From: Aquarana catesbeiana
Lineage: Eukaryota > Chordata > Amphibia > Anura > Ranidae
Assembly: GCF_042186555.1 (NCBI RefSeq)
Contig: NC_133328.1
Location: forward strand, 498,073,106-498,137,105
DNA: 64,000 nucleotides
Direction of reading: 5' to 3'
The position numbers and the translations under genes were made by a program. The notes beneath the pieces were generated by a model. It searched no databases. It was not told the origin of the DNA and worked only from the letters and a program-made list of their open reading frames with translations. Positions 43,658 through 55,200 of the stretch are shown in pieces. Every line of letters starts with the position of its first letter. Within the stretch, counting starts at the first letter, position 1.

Positions 43658-43814
43658 TAAATGGCTATTAAAGGTAACCATCCTCACCTGTAATCTGTTT
43701 TCTTGTAATTATTGTGTGTGTGTGTGTATATAAAAGGTCAGTGAGTTTCTGGACTGCTGACAGACCCTTGCATCTTTCATCCAGTGCTGCACTGACGTTT
43801 CTGTATTCTGAGTC

Positions 43815-44822
43815 ATGGGGAAAGCAAAAGAATTGTCAAAGGATCTGCGTGAAAAGGTTGTTGAACTATTTAAAACAGGAAAGGGATATAAAAAGATATC
43901 CAATGAATTGATAATGCCAATCAGCAGTGTTCAAACTCTAATCAAGAAGTGGAAAATGAGGGGTTCTGTTGAAACCAAACCATGGTCAGGTAGATCAACC
44001 AAAATATCAGCCACAACTGCCAGGAAAATTGTTTGGGATGCAAAGAAAAACCCACAAATAACTTCAGGTGAAATACAGGACTCTCTGAAAACATGTGGTG
44101 TGGCTGTTTCAAGATGCACAATAAGGAAGCACTTACAGAAAGATGGGCTGCATGGTCGAGTCGCCGGAAAAAAGCTATTACTGCGCAAATGCCACAAAGT
44201 ATCCCGCTTACAATACAACAAACAGCACAGAGACAAGCCTCAAACCTTCTGGCAGTTATTTGGAGTGATGAGACCAAAATTTAGCTTTTTGGCCACAACC
44301 ATAAACGCTTCATTTAGAGAGGAGTCAACAGGGCCTATGATGAAAGGTACACCATTCCTACTGTGAAACACGGTGGTGGATTGCTGATGTGTGAGCTACA
44401 AAGGCACAGGAAATTTGGTCAAAATTGATGGCAAGATGAATGCAGTATGTTATCAAAACATACTGGAGGAACATTTGCATTCATCAGCCAGGAAGCTGTG
44501 CATGGGATGTACTTGGACATTCCAACATGACAATGATCCAAAACACAAGGCCAAGTCGACCTGTCATTGGCTACAGCAGAATAAAGTGAAGGTTCTGGAG
44601 TGGCCATCTCAGTCTCCTAACCTCAATATCATTGAGCCACTCTGGGGAGATCTCAAATGTGCAGTTCATGTAAGACAGCCCAATAATTTACAGGAACTTG
44701 AGGATTTTTGCCAAGAGAAATGGGCAGCTTTACCATCTGGGAAGATAAAGAGCCTAATTCACAAATACCACAAAAGACTTCAAGCTGTCATTGATGTTAA
44801 AGGGGGCAATACATGGTATTAA
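43815..44822 (+). pseudogene. Tc1 transposase, broken
   Basis: ATG at 43815 (MGKAKELSKDLREKVVELF). Helix-turn-helix with KKISNELIMPISSVQTLIKK and a second domain to HLQKDGLHGRVAGKK. Frame lost at about 44255; the shifted frame gives VIWSDETKI, then TAG where a glutamate is usual, then LFGH. Resumes 44391-44822: NLVKIDGKMNAVCYQNI, FQHDNDPKHKAKS with the second aspartate, WPSQSPNLNIIEPLW with the third acidic position, and C-terminus VKGGNTWY. All catalytic residues survive, but not in one reading frame. Confidence 0.9.
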
Positions 44823-45789
44823 GAACTGGGGTATGTAAACTTTTGATCAGGGTCATTTGGGTAGTTTCTGTTTTCATTATGATTTAAAAAGAGTAAACCT
44901 AGTTGGTTGATAATAAATGGCTTCAGCCAAACACTTGTATGTAAACTTATGAGCACAACTGTATATAGATGTTTTAAATGCAGGTAGCTGCGCTTTGTTA
45001 TTCACTGCATCTGAATGAATAAATACAGCAACATTCGCTGATGCTGCAATGTCTAAGAAAAACAAATTTTCTTTATCGTACATCACAGGACAATGCTGGT
45101 TATTATAATAGCTACTTGGGTTATACGCCACCTATAGGTGAATGGAGGCTGGTAGATCAATCAGAACAATCAAATAGGAAGTCCTCCCCTGTATAACCCC
45201 TCCTACACAGGAAGCACTTCAGTTTTTTTGCCAGTGTCTGTAAGGTGGTGGTCACTGATGGGATACATGTGCTCTGGGAGCATAGTTGGAGGTCTGGATG
45301 GTTCTATTTAGAATCATGGACTTCATTCGGATTCATTCGAAAGAGCTGTCTGCCAAAATGGATGGTACCCGAGCCTAATTGGAAGGAGAGAAGATTCCTC
45401 AAGGTTTTACCTGTAATGCAGGCTTATGGTGCTAGACCCTGCGCAATGGAACCCTGTGTAATGTTCTGACCAAGGTGCTTTCCTGCAGGGTTCTATACAG
45501 GTCCAGGGCAGTGGACCCCACATTAAGGGGGACCCAGTCCCTGAAGGTCTTTTATGACAAAGCTTGCCGTGATGGGTGAAGATTGGACTCCTGTTATGTT
45601 CAGAGTCCTGCAGCAGGAATGGCAAGTCTGCATTTGTTTGCAGTTTCTCTTTATAAAAAGATCTGACTGTCTGGTGTTCCCTCAGTAGCCCCTAGGGAGG
45701 CAGTGTGCTGTTTGAAACATGCTGCTTTCTTCTTAGTAGTATGGGCTGCCGTTTCTTCTGCAGCCACTAGAGGGTGCAGAGCATAGACT

Positions 45790-46412
45790 CTCATGTTGCA
45801 TGACTCAACCCATGTCTGCGTAAGGCATATGACACACGTCGCATAGACTCATGTATGCGTAAGGCATATGACACACGTAGCATAGACTTATGTATGCATG
45901 AGGCACATGACACATGTCACATAGACTCATGTATGCATAAGGTACATGACACATGTCGCATAGACTCATGTCTGCGTGGACACATGTCGCATAGACGCAT
46001 GTCTGCGTGAGACACATGACACGTCGCACAGACTCATGTCTGCATACAGTACATGACACATGTTGCATAGACTCATGTCTGCATAGGCACAGGATACATG
46101 TCGCATAGACTCATGTCTGCATAAGGCACATGACTCAAGTCTGCATAAGGCATATGACACGTGTCACATAGACTCGTGTCTGCGTAAGGCATGTGACATG
46201 TGGCATAGACTCGTGTCTGCATTAAGGCATATGACACGTGTCGCATAGACTCGTGCCTGCGTAAGTCATGTCACACATGTCGCATAGACTCGTGTCTGCA
46301 TAAGGCATGTGACAAGTGTTGCATAGACTCGTGTCTGCGTAAGGCATGTGACACGTGTCGCATAGACTCGTGTCTGCGTAAGGCATGTGACACGTGTCGC
46401 ATAGATTCGTTT
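45790..46412. repeat. 39-bp minisatellite, first block
   Basis: About 15 units of gcatagactcgtgtctgcg, taaggcatgtgacacgtgtc with variants. Since 39 is divisible by three, the minus strand shows a 13-residue repeating pseudo-protein, which is not a gene. The array resumes at 51447-51527 and, in decayed form, at 58872-59215, so two insertions split it. Confidence 0.92.
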
Positions 46413-46910
46413 CTTTAATCGTACATCACGGGACACAGAGCCATAGTAATTACTATGTGGGTTATAATCCACCTTCAGGTGCTGGACACTGGCACACCCT
46501 AAACAGGAAGTTGCCTCCCTATATAACCCCTCCCATACCGGGAGCATCTCAGTTTTTTCGCCAGTGTCTAAGGTGTTGTCACGAGTGAAGATGTGCTGTG
46601 CTGAGCTCCACTGGAGCAATCCTTGCTGGGGCTAGCTATGTAGCCGGATCCATTCAAAGTGTCTTTTAGGCCAAATTGAATGGTGCCCAGGCCTCGTGTC
46701 CAAAGAAACAAGGTTTTTCTTGTAAACGCTTCTCTTTTTACAGAGCTGGACCCCGGGATCCAGTACTTTTGGTTTGTTAACGGAACCCACCGTGAAGGGT
46801 GAGGATTGGGTCTGTTGGTTTTACCACAGAAAATCCTGCGGTGGGAAAGGTAAGTGGAGTTTTTCTAAGGAATTTTTACATTTTTTTATGATAAGTCTCC
46901 TTTAAAGTAA

Positions 46911-48590
46911 ATGTTGTCATGCCTAAGTGTCACCACTGGGGGCTGTATGGAGCACGTACCTTCTCATGCTTTGCTCAGAGATCACGCTATGTCACAGAAG
47001 CAGCAGACTTTTTTTCCTCCGGCTAGCAGGCAGACCTCCGGTAAGTTTGGGGGGTTTTGCTTCCTCCAGACACCCCCACCTGGGCTGAACTCTTCCCCTC
47101 TTCATGAGGCTGAGTATAGGAGGGAAAAGAAAACAATCAGCAATGCCGTTTTCTTTCACCGCCCCTACTCGGCGGCTGCTTCCAGGTCTCCTCCACGCCA
47201 TCCCTCCCTCACTCACAAGCCGATCCCCACGGATCGGAGGCCCGTGCTTGCTTGGGAAAACTCTTTTTTTGAAAGAGAAAGGAGGAGGGGCGCAATGCGA
47301 GGTGGGGGAGGGGCTTAGCGCGGCGTTGGCATCCTCCAACGCGGGAGTGTGTTTTAAAAAAAAACAAAACTCCATTTGTGCTGGCTGCAAAATTGTCAGA
47401 GAGACATAAGAACAAAGAGGAGCATGAAAGAGGTTTTGGTGACACAGGCATTTCCTATTTGACACATTTATTATTTGCATCAGGCTGAACTATTGCTCAA
47501 GCAGTAGATGCGATTTCTTCTGGTAGTACCTCTGCTTTGTGCACCCCCAAAAAAAACCTAAAAGGGTCTTCCTCAAGCTCTGGAAAGCCTACTCATTTCT
47601 ACAAATGGCATCCTCCCCTGAGAGAGGGTGGCTGGTCAGAGTGAGCATCGGGGCCATGAAATGTTTGCAATTGTTTGCAACCTGTTTATTTTACTAAAAA
47701 GATATTTTTTCCTCAGCCATGATAGGTTTAAAAAAAAAATTTAGCAACTTTAATCGCATCCCAGTGTGGGTCAAAAGGCGACAGGTTCTCTTCAATTGCC
47801 CAGGACCCTCAAACTGAGGAACCAGGGGCGGGAGAAGACGAATTCCCTCAGGGGACCGTGGTGAGGTTGATGCCTCCTCTTCTGAGGTGTCAAATGCAGG
47901 AGAATCAGTTGTTTCAATCTTAAGATTGATGGTGCAATTTCTTGCTGAATGGTCCGCTCCACGTTTATGTTCCCTTAACTGAGTGTTTGGGTTTGCTAAA
48001 GCCTCCTCAAGCTGTGCATGCCTTTTCGTATACCAGCAATTAACGCTGCTATATCCTCTGTGAATAAGAGTTTGACTTATCCGGCAGACAATGCTCAACT
48101 GATTAGGTATCCAACGGATAAAAAGTTGGAATTCCCATTGAAAAAAAAAAAACAATTTTTTTCTCTGGCAGATTGAGTGTCTCAGCCTGCGCTGACAGTA
48201 ATTTCTTAATCGTTGAGAGACCAGTTCAAGGTTATCCTGCTCAGCAGGCCCAGGATCTGGGCCTGCTGAGCAATAGCAATAGCAATAGCAAATGCAATAG
48301 CTCCTGGCTAGTCTTCCTTTTGCGGTGAAACAGCTATTTAGGGATGTTTTGGATAATACATCCAAAGAAATTCTAGTGGAAAAGTACCCTTTTTGCCATT
48401 TATGTATTTTCATTTTTAAAGCTCATTCTTCTGTGCCAGGTGCATCAGCCTCCAGGCAGTCACAATGGCTTCCGCCGTCAAGTTCAAAAGGTAATCCTCA
48501 GGGTTAACCCTAGGGACAAAAGAGGTCTTGGGGGAGGAAACCTACAAGATACTGAAGCCTCCTTATGAGGAGGCACCCCCGCTCTCTCAA
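46911..48590 (+). pseudogene. Presumed DIRS gag-like region
   Basis: The DIRS ORF1 position. A plus-strand frame (46911-47318) and scattered short frames are present but no motif identifies them. A segment near 47515-47600 (SSGSTSALCTPKKN-like) is Ser/Lys-rich. A CAAT-type triplet run occurs at 48280. A frame on the opposite strand (47694-48413) is a shadow. Function is inferred from position only. Confidence 0.4.
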
Positions 48591-48594
48591 TAGG

Positions 48595-49340
48595 GGGAAT
48601 TCTTCTGCAGTTCTCAAGGATCTGGCAGGAAGAGTGTCAAGACGAATGGGGGACTTCCTCAATAGCTCCAAGGTACAAACTGGAGTTCCAGTAGTTCCCG
48701 TCTCTGCGTTTTCTCAGATCATCCTAAGGATCCAGAGAAAAAAGTCTTTCTCTCAAGCATTGGACCATCTTTTGGCAAAAAGTGATCATGGTGGCCCCCA
48801 TGTAAGAGCAGAGGTTGGGGTTTGGTTAAATCCAAATGGACATTCTGGATCTCAAAAATCTAAATTCAGTTCCTGAATATAACCACTCTTTTTTTGCATG
48901 GAGTCAATCCAATCAGTTGCCTCCATCCTACAAGGAGGAGAACTTCTGGCGTCAATTGACGTCAAAGATGCATACCTCCATATGCCTATTTCCTCGCTCA
49001 CTAGTAATATCTACTTTTCAAGGTGGAAAATCTTAATTTTCAGTGTGTTGCTCTGCTTTCCGGTCTAGCTACTGCACCTTGAGTGTTGGTATAACGATTA
49101 TGGTTTGCCTGGACGATCTGTTCTTGATAGTCCAGTCGGTAGCCTGCTTAGACCAAAGTATGGTCACCACATTCAACTACCTGAAATATCTAGGTTGGAT
49201 TCCCAGCCTAGGAGAAATCTTCTTTAAAACCATGAAAAGGGCTAAGATACTTGGGTCTGATCATAGTTACACCCAGAAAAAGGGTATTCTTGCCCCAGGC
49301 AAAGATCAGCACCATAAAGGAACTGATTTAGGTGGTTGAA
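48595..49340 (+). pseudogene. DIRS reverse transcriptase, broken
   Basis: With frameshifts the plus strand reads GGILLQFSRIWQEECQDEWG, YKLEF, a fingers motif ending LDLKNLNSVPEYN (48840-48880), TSKMHTSICLFPRSL (palm A region), ISTFQGGKS-like, and VCLDDLFLIVQSVACLDQS at 49095-49160. Here CLDD stands for the catalytic YLDD, followed by LKYLGWIPSLGE (primer-grip region). The first catalytic aspartate lies in SIDVKDAY-like DNA at 48955-48975 in another frame. Not functional. Confidence 0.8.
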
Positions 49341-49510
49341 GCAAGATGAATTCTTCTATTCAACTTTGCATGAGGTTGTTGGGAAAGATGGTGGCTTCAT
49401 TCGAGGCCGTTCCTTATGCTCAGTTTCATTCGAGACTGCTGCAAAACATTATCCTATCGGCTTGGAACAAGGGGTTCAAGCTCTAGATTCCCAATGTATC
49501 TGACTCCAAA

Positions 49511-49626
49511 GCCTACGGCCACATCACCCTGAAAGCACCCGATCTCTTCTGATCTTGGAGGCTAAGCAGAGTCAGGCCTGGTTAGCACCCGGATGGACCA
49601 CCTAAAAATACCAGGTGATGTAGGCT
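49511..49626 (+). pseudogene. 5S rRNA-derived sequence inside DIRS-B
   Basis: About 116 bases follow vertebrate 5S rRNA from its first bases (gcctacggccacatcaccct) through gatctcttctgatcttgg, the A-box region (gaggctaagcagag), the C-box region (cctggttagcacccggatgg) to the 3' end (taccaggtgatgtaggct). Multiple substitutions, including in both internal promoter boxes, and the missing T-run terminator mark it as a pseudogene. It is embedded between DIRS RT and RNase H sequence. No SINE body follows, so it is not an obvious SINE3. Confidence 0.85.
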
Positions 49627-50189
49627 GGGTACGCTGGAGCCTCAGTTTATGGTTAATATCCAAAAATCTTCAAAGGGGAAAATCCTTCCTTCAGATACCA
49701 CGGAAGTGGCCCAGATCAGAAATGACCGTGCCCATTATCATTCTAGGAATTCAGGCAGAGCACTTTGTTCTGAGGGCCTGAACATTTAGTTTATGGTATT
49801 GTCCTGCCAGGATTCAATCCAACTATGCCACAGCAATGGCCTATATTAATCACCAAAGGGGCACAAGAAGTTGTGCGGCCCAGAGTAAGGTGAATCATAT
49901 CCTATCTTGGGCAGAATAAAATGTACTTTGCCTATCAGCGGTCTTCATTCTTGGAATAGAAAATTGGTAGGTGGACTACTTGAGACGCCAGCAGTTGTTC
50001 CCGGCAAAAATGGTTCCTTCACCCCGATATCTTCCTGTCAATATGTCAAAGATGGGGGATCCCAGACATAGATCTGTTTACATCCAGGTTCAACAAAGAA
50101 ATCAACAACTTTGTGTCAAAAACAAAGGATCCGCTAGCATGTGGAACAGATGCCCTGCTATTCTCGTGGAATCGGTTCTCACTGATTTA

Positions 50190-51030
50190 TGTATTCCCTC
50201 CTATTCTGCCTGCGTCCACGACTTCTTCACAGGATCAAGAAGGAAGGAAAGACAATGATTCTTGTGGCCTCCAGCAGGGCCCAGGAAATCTTGGTATGCA
50301 GGGATCGTAAAGATGACAGTAGGGGACCCATGGACCCTACTGCCATGGCCAGACCGTCATACGCTAGGTTCGGTATTCCATCCTACTTTACGAACGCTAA
50401 ATTTAATGGTTTGGACTGATACGACATATTCCCTTGGTCCTTTTTTGACAAGGAAACTGTTTTTTTCTGGTAACCATATCTGCTGCAAGAAGGGTATCAG
50501 AATTGGCTGCTTTTTCTTGTAAAGAGCCATATTATTGTTGTTCACAAGGATAAGGTGGTATGGCGTCCTCATCTTAACTTTTTACCGAAGGTAGTATCAG
50601 GATTTTATCTAAACCAGAATATTGTTCTATCTTCATTTTTTCCAGAACCCTGTTCTATGGAAGAAAAATCACTACATTCTCTTGATGTGGTGAGAGCAGT
50701 CTACTTAAAGAAGACTGCTCAGATTTGTTCATATTGCCTGAAGGTCCTAAAAGAGAACAGGCAGCATGGAAATCTATTCTAAATGGATTAGACAAGTAAT
50801 CGTTCTAGCTTATGGTTTAAAGAGGTAGTTTCTACACTCTCAAATCAAAAAGCACTCCGCTAGGGCTGTTAGTGCTTCATGGGCAGTGCATCACCAAGCC
50901 TCCATGGCTCAAATCTGCAAGGCCGCAACTTGGTCTTCAATCCATACATTTACCAGATTTTATCAGGTGGATAGAAAAAGACATGAGGATATCGCCTTTG
51001 GGCGCAGTGTACTGCAGGCAGCAGCATAAG
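50190..51030 (+). pseudogene. DIRS tyrosine recombinase, internally deleted
   Basis: N-terminal sequence matches DIRS-A (LVCRDRKDDSRGPMD, RFGIPSYFTNAKFNGLD). Near 50414 it jumps to DNA corresponding to about 625 of DIRS-A, losing roughly 390 bases of the core-binding region. The C-terminal part survives in mixed frames: VVSGFYLNQNIVLSSF, then a TRAVSASWA... helix with H-x-x-R, and the block ending near 51030 that should bear the nucleophilic tyrosine. The damage is complementary to that in DIRS-A. Confidence 0.8.
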
Positions 51031-51446
51031 TCCTCTGATCTCATTGTGCCCTTCTTTTGTTGTGTCTCCCTCCCCTCAGGTGGCATTGCTCTGGGACATC
51101 CCACATAATAATTACTATGGCTCTGTGTCCCATGATGTACGATTAAAGAAAATAGGATTTTTATAACAGCTTACCTGTAAAATCCTTTTCTTTTGAAGTA
51201 CATCGCGGGACACAGAGGTCCTGCCCCTCTTTCTAGTATACACGTGTATTGCTTTGCTACAAAACTGAGATGCTCCCAGTATGGGAGGGGTTATATAGGG
51301 AGGAAACTTCCTGTTTAGGGTGTGCCACTGTCCAGCACCTGAAGGTGGACTATAACCCACATAGTAATTACTATGGCTCTGTGTCCCGTGATGTACTTAA
51401 AAAAAAAAAAGAATTTTACAGGTAAGCTGTTATAAAAATCCTATTT

Positions 51447-51527
51447 TCTGCATAAGTCACATGACACATGTCGCATAGACTCGTGTCTGCGTAGGGTGCA
51501 TAGACACATGTCTACATGACACTTTTT
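51447..51527. repeat. 39-bp minisatellite, middle block
   Basis: Two units (ctgcataagtcacatgacac, gcatagactcgtgtctgcg) between DIRS-B and LINE-F. The last 16 bases are the LINE-F target duplication. Confidence 0.9.
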
Positions 51528-52299
51528 TTTTTCCCCCACAAAAATTTTTTTTATTAAGTTTTGTATTGAGTTTTTCATTGACAATACAAAACATACCATA
51601 AGATACATATCTGAGTTACAGGTAAATATTCCAACTAGGAGGAGTTACAGAGTTTAGATTTGGGAAAATATGGGGCGAGAGAAGCTGCCTCTGAGTAAGT
51701 CATTAAGATGGCCATATAAAGATACTTATAGGAGTAAGGAGTGTGTTTCAGGCCTGCTAGGGTTACGTTGGAATGAGAGATTTCTTAGACAAATAATCCT
51801 AGTTGTATTTGTAGGTGCTATAAGACAGGCTGGGATTAGGATAAGCGTCCGAGTACCATGTCGGCAGTCGGCTCCTAAGCCTCTTACTAATGTAAGATGA
51901 AAAATAAAAGGAAAGAGGAGGAAAGAGAGAAGAGGGGAAAGAGGAAAAGAAGAAAGAGCGAGGAACAGAGAGATAAAAATAAATGGGGGGAAGAGAGAAG
52001 GGAGGGGGAAGGAGAATGGGGGGGCACTGCAAGGAGAAAGTGTGAGGAGGGGGTGAGGTTACCACCAACTACCCTCAATGTACCCCGAGTATTCTGGTAG
52101 CTACTGCGCCTTTTAGGGGTTATCCTGATATATGTCCTGACAGCGCTGTGAGTTTCGGTATTCGAGCCATGGTGCCCATATTGCTGAAAAATGTGCTATT
52201 CTGTCCTGTGCGGTGCAGATCAATTCCTCCATTGCTGCTATCCGATTGATTCGTGCCACAATTCCTTTATGGAGGGGGATGACTTGGATCTCTAATGTA

Positions 52300-55200
52300 C
52301 TGGGAGACACAGTCTAGCAGCATTAATCATGTGCATAGCTATTGATCTATTATATTTTTTACGAGAGATTTTGGAGATGTGAAGAAGGTATTGTGCAGGA
52401 GAAAATTCCAGCGGGAGCGAGGATATCTCCATCGCAACTTTGTGAACTTTACGTCAGTACGGTTGAATTAGTGGGCATGTCCACCAAATATGAAGGAATG
52501 TACCGAGACCTTGTCCACATCTCCAGCATTGGTCTGAGACTGTCGGGATGAATTTATGTAGCACTTCCGGAGCTCTATACCACCTAGTTTTAACTTTGTA
52601 ACCATTCTCTTGTGTATGAACGTTCAGAGAGCCCTTGTGGATATATTTAAATGTACTCGATCCCAGACTTTATCATCAATCGCCACGCCCAGCTCGGTCT
52701 CCCAATAGGTATGCTCCGATTGCAAGGAGGCATAAGGTTCCCGAACATTGAGGCATAAAGCCCCGAAATTAGGTGGCTGTGTGGAGGGGAGCTAGAGCAT
52801 AGCGATTCCAGGAAAGTGGGATTTTTCGTAAAGTTACATCTATTCGATGGACTATCTAAGAAATGTTTCACTTGGGTATAGGACCAAAAGGGGAAGGACT
52901 TTGTGTTTGACAATGAAGCCAGTTCCCCTTGTCGGAGAAACCTTCCTCTGGAAAAAAAAAGTGTTTAGCCAGCATTTCTGCATAAGGCCATTCTGCTGCT
53001 AGAAAGGCCTTCTCCATGCCCGGGGGGAAATCTGGGTTACCCTTGACAGGTGTGATTGCACAGTGCGAATTTGAAAGTGAGTTTACCTTGCATGCCCTAT
53101 CGTAGGCATACAAGGTTGCCCCTATAAGAGGGTGTGAGTGTAGATTAGATGGTATGTGTGTCTTTGAGAACCAGGGGACGTATCTGAGATTGGTGCCCAA
53201 AATTAATTTTTCCAGTAACACCCAATCTTTATGTTTAGTATGGAGCCTCCAGTCTACCACCCGGGTTAAATGAACTGCCCAATAGTATCTCTGGAGGTCT
53301 GGGAGTCCAATCCCACCCCCCGACTTTGGCAGGACTAGCTTAGCCCACCCCACGCGTGCAACCTTCGTTCCCCATAGAAAGGTTCTGCACATACGCTTAT
53401 AGGCTGTGAAGAAGGAGGGTGGTAGACGAATTGGGATAGTCTGCAATTTGTAGAGTAAGCGGGGGAGCACCGTCATCTTTAAAATTGAGGCATGGCCGAA
53501 CCACGAAATGGTGGGGGCCTCCCACCTAAGTAGGTCCTGTTGGATAAGTCTCAATTCTGTCAGGAAGTTCTTTCCATAAAGGTCTTTAAGTTTACTAGGG
53601 AGTTGAATGCCTAAGTATGTAATCGCATCTGCTTTCTAGCAAAATGGGGAGTTTGCCTGACAGAGCTGAACTATTTTAGGGGGCAAGGAAACATTTAGTG
53701 CATAAGACTTTGAAAGGTTAATTTTCAGATTAGAGATGTACCTGAACTGTTCTAATACAGGCATTAGGTTGGGCAGAGACGTCAGCGGGGATGAAAGAAA
53801 GAGCAAAATGTCATCCACGAAAGCGGCAATCTTATATTCCCGCTGATGGACCTCTATCCCCTTTATGTCTGGATTTGCACGTATGCACCGGAGGAGGGGT
53901 TCCAAAGTGAGGATGTACAACAAGGGAGAGAGAGGACATCCCTGCCTGGTCCCATTGTGGATGGGAAAGGCGTCCGACAGGTGGCTGTTTACTCGAACTC
54001 TGGCCCTGGGCCTGTTATAGAGCGCTCCGTTAAAAGATCGCATACCGTTTCCCAGGCCCAGGGCTTCCAGGACCGCATCCATGTAGTCCCAGGCCATCCT
54101 GTCGAACGCCTTCTCCGCATCCACAGCCAGAAAGCAGCCCTCCCTATTAGTTGACGTAAGCCAATGGTGCAAATTGAGGGCCTTAGTGGTTTTGTCCCTG
54201 GCTTCACTTCCAGGGACAAATCCAACCTGGTCCAGTCCTATCCAGGCAGGTATATGATAGGACAAACGAGTGGCCAGGATCTTAGCGAACAATTTGAGAT
54301 CGACATTCAGGAGGGAAATGGGTCGATAGTTGGCTACGTCGGCGGGATCCTTGTTTTCCTTTGGGATTACTGATATGTAAGCCTCAAGAAGACTGCCGGA
54401 GGTACATGGTGAATGGGAGAGGGCATTAAAGGCTTTAAGAAATTTTGGTGCCAAGAGGTCAGCAAAGCTTTTATAATAATGTGCTGAAAAGCCATCTGGT
54501 CCTGGACTTTTGCCCGGTTTCGTAGCCTTCAAAGCCGCCCCCCACTCCTCCAACGACAGTGGTACTTCCATGGCTTGCCAGTCATTAGTAGATAGCGGCC
54601 GGGGGCTGTATTTGGTCAGAAATTCCTTTTATGACCTTCCCGTGCGTATCCGCCGAAATGGGTCTATGTTCGTGTGATTCAAGATTATATAATTTGCTAT
54701 AAAAAGTGAGAAATTGGTTACCAATGTCTTCATTTCTGGAGTGGGTTGTTCCTCCTGGGTCTACTATGTGGTGGACCGTGTAAGCCAGCGTACGTCTCTG
54801 TGTAAACCAAGCCAGTAACCTTCTAGGCTTGTTGCCTTGCTCATAGAATAGTTTTTGAGAGAATACCTGTCTCCTCCGTGCTCGTTTGTATAGTTCCTCT
54901 AAAAGCATTGTTCGTGTGTCAGCTAGTTCCTGGGCTACCCCAACTGCAAGTGAGCGTTTATGCTGTGCTTCCAGTAGAGCTATTTTGTCAGACAGGTCTC
55001 AGATCGCAATTTGATGTGCTTTTTTCTTCCTGGCAGCGATAGCTAACAGACGTCCCCGTACAACGCACTTATGTGCCTCCCATTGGGTCATGGGAGATAC
55101 GTCTGGGGTGTCGTTGTGTTGGAAATAGTCCTCAATAGTCTTAGTGACTTCAGCTAGATCTCCCAGGTCGGTGAGAAGGGAGGCATCTAATCTCCAAGTC

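Larger units (their letters stand above)
43089..44961 (+). mobile_element. Tc1-like DNA transposon (Tc1 no. 4) with a Harbinger-type MITE
   Basis: The terminal repeats cagatgtggtcataagttta and (reverse complement) cagttgtgctcataagttta are flanked by TA (43087-43088 and 44962-44963). Subterminal catttattatcaatcaact is also inverted near 44905-44925. Single plus-strand transposase; MITE at 43351-43657 upstream of it. Confidence 0.93.
46413..51446 (+). mobile_element. DIRS-like retrotransposon, near full length (DIRS-B)
   Basis: The 5' end (aatcgtacatcacgggacac, ccatagtaattactatgtgg, ccttcaggtgctggacactg) reappears inverted at 51300-51400. A further inverted segment (gtaaaatccttttctt / aaagaattttacaggtaa) lies at 51170-51430. 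Order: 5' terminus, gag-like region (46900-48590, poorly defined), RT (48595-49340), RNase H region (49640-50130) and recombinase (50190-51030). The minisatellite unit resumes across the element with no target duplication, as expected for recombinase-mediated integration. All frames are broken, and a 5S rRNA-like segment sits between RT and RNase H. Confidence 0.88.

Noticed and set aside
45805..46160. Minus-strand Cys/Met/His-rich repeating proteins
   Set aside because: They are translations of the 39-bp minisatellite, whose unit is divisible by three. No start context, splice signals or family match.
45790..46412. CRISPR-like array of regular repeats
   Set aside because: Units are contiguous with no unique spacers and the DNA is vertebrate; it is a minisatellite.
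46911..47480. Plus- and minus-strand frames of 135-162 codons as host genes
   Set aside because: They overlap on both strands in the DIRS-B 5' coding region and show no splice signals or known domain.
47694..48413. 239-codon minus-strand gene
   Set aside because: Antisense to the DIRS-B gag/RT region; composition and lack of motifs suggest a chance frame.
49511..49626. Functional 5S rRNA gene
   Set aside because: Substitutions in both internal promoter boxes, no T-run terminator, and embedded in a retrotransposon.
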